Below are positions 21,466-22,314 of a stretch of DNA of 22,314 nt, piece after piece. The position numbers and the translations under genes were made by a program. The notes below the pieces were generated by a model that was not told where the DNA came from, did no database searches, and was given only the letters and a program-made list of their open reading frames with translations. This DNA comes from a virus, in IMG/VR virus record IMGVR_UViG_3300025086_000278, positions 1-22,314 of that record. One strand, written 5' to 3'. Position 1 is the first letter of the stretch. Each line of letters opens with the position of its first letter.

Positions 21466-21743
21466 TGGCAGAATGGCAAGGTAAAAAAGTAACACTCAAT
21501 AAACCAAGACCGATACCGAAAGGTGCTGGTGGCTATGGTAAGAAACGAAAAGAAGTTTTTGTCAAAGGCTGTAGCAGTGATGGTGGTAGAGTGAAACGTA
21601 TAACTTTCGGTGACAAAAAATTAGGTAAACATCCTGGAGACAAGAGTAGAAAGAAAAGCTACTGTGCTCGTAGTGGTGGTATAAGTGGAACAACAGATAG
21701 ATGTAGTGCAAACTACTGGGCACGTAGAGACTGGAATTGTTAA
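21465..21743 (+). CDS. Small basic Cys-containing protein, DUF5872-like
   Basis: The 92-aa product has the order KKVTLNKPRPIPKG, then EVFVKG, RVKRITFGDKKLG, KSRKKSYCARSGG and a terminal CSANYWARRDWNC. This matches, from memory, a family of small phage proteins whose typical pattern is VFVK...V.KVxFGD...KRRKAFRARHxC...YWxCxxW (DUF5872-like), found with prohead or structural genes. Four Cys (positions about 36, 67, 80 and 92) could bind zinc or form disulfides. Highly basic, so nucleic-acid contact is possible. The exact role is unknown. Confidence 0.75.
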   Translation: MAEWQGKKVTLNKPRPIPKGAGGYGKKRKEVFVKGCSSDGGRVKRITFGDKKLGKHPGDKSRKKSYCARSGGISGTTDRCSANYWARRDWNC

Positions 21744-21744
21744 T

Positions 21745-22314
21745 ATGGCACAAGAATTAAAACCACCAGGAGGTCGTAGATCGTGGAGAGACGAAGCTAG
21801 GTTTAGACTACAACAAGCGTTAGGTGAAACAGGTGAACGTCTTGGTGAAGGATTATTAGGTGAAAGCGAAGAAGATAAATACTTAGAGTTTTTACAACGA
21901 GAATATGGATCAGAACTACCTAGAGACGAAGAAGGCAATATAAACGTACCTTTATCTAGACCTATGCGTGAAAGCATGTTAGATATGGCAGACTTGGGTA
22001 TGGCAGATAAAGCATTAATGATTTTATCAGGTGGTGGTTCAGTTGCTCCTAGAATGGCATTAAGTTCTGGTTTATTAGAATCAGGTATGCTTATGGGCGA
22101 TGCTAAAGCTATGGTAGATAGAGGAGAAACTATTCCTGGAGCAGTTACTGCTGCTCTGGCAGGTTTACCACCAGCAGTTGCTGCAGCCGCAAACAGAAAA
22201 ACTTTTACAGATTTAGGTAACGAAGCTGTTTCTGGAATAGGACAGTTCATGAGAGAAAATGTTCCTTCTATCGAGCGTAGTTCTATGGTAACTCCTGAAG
22301 GTGTCGATGTACCC
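21745..22314 (+). CDS. Unknown protein, 3' partial (first 190 aa visible)
   Basis: The frame opens at ATG 21745, one base after the previous stop, and has no stop before the right edge. The visible part starts MAQELKPPGGRRSWRDEARF, then a charged helical region (LGETGERLGEGLLGESEEDK), then an Ala/Gly-rich, membrane-prone region at about residues 92-150 (LSSGLLESGMLMGDAKAM, VTAALAGLPPAVAAAANRK). This composition resembles the start of large internal virion or polyvalent phage proteins. No catalytic motif is seen in the portion present. A minus-strand open frame over the same region is rejected in favour of this one. Confidence 0.72.
   Translation, partial: MAQELKPPGGRRSWRDEARFRLQQALGETGERLGEGLLGESEEDKYLEFLQREYGSELPRDEEGNINVPLSRPMRESMLDMADLGMADKALMILSGGGSVAPRMALSSGLLESGMLMGDAKAMVDRGETIPGAVTAALAGLPPAVAAAANRKTFTDLGNEAVSGIGQFMRENVPSIERSSMVTPEGVDVP

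Noticed and set aside
21621-22250. 209-aa minus-strand open frame at the right edge
   Set aside because: It is antisense to the DUF5872-like gene and to the coupled plus-strand gene starting at 21745, whose composition and spacing fit the operon better.

Overview
The window looks like part of a tailed-phage genome, most likely a marine podovirus-type phage of an AT-rich Gram-negative bacterium. The evidence is dense gene packing with almost every junction a TAATG or ATGA overlap, one dominant coding strand, strongly A/T-biased codons, and a set of recognisable virion and lysis genes: a fibre with an S74 chaperone domain, a P22 gp10-like stabilisation protein, a GTA-type holin, a GH24 lysozyme and long Gly/Ala-rich internal virion proteins. 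Gene order and several small proteins resemble, from memory, uncultured marine and SAR11-type phages. The host cannot be settled from sequence alone. I see no integrase, repressor, tRNA or CRISPR array.

Layout. 1-1700: end of a fibre gene, an unknown protein and a 2-oxoglutarate/Fe(II)-oxygenase-like protein. 1687-2872: five small, mostly membrane-anchored proteins, several holin-like. 2869-4803: a curli-type export module (CsgF-like, CsgG-like lipoprotein, curlin-repeat protein). 4715-7572: a secreted FecR-domain protein followed by a membrane CHASE2/class III adenylate cyclase. 7569-8488: holin and lysozyme. 8488-11044: structural proteins and a thermonuclease-like protein. 11045-12039: convergent terminator, the only minus-strand gene (an HExxH metalloprotease), and a divergent promoter region. 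12040-22314: a co-directional block of internal or ejected virion proteins and small basic proteins, running off the right edge.

The notable part is 2.9-7.6 kb. Five genes that in bacteria serve curli fibre export and outside-to-inside signalling sit, fully overlapped and apparently intact, inside a phage lysis region. CsgG gives an outer-membrane pore. CsgF keeps the N-terminal peptide that plugs into CsgG. The next gene supplies a secreted protein with about nine GxxN curlin-like turns. The FecR protein ends in a similar turn. The cyclase keeps its metal-binding, adenine-specifying and transition-state residues. Inference: infected cells may open an outer-membrane pore, display or release a fibre-like protein, and couple an envelope signal to cAMP production, either to time lysis, remodel the host surface or exclude other phages. 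CsgE and a clear CsgB are absent. From memory, CsgG/CsgF homologues have been reported in some marine phages, so the pore genes alone may not be new; the linkage to FecR and a CHASE2 cyclase is the part most worth checking.
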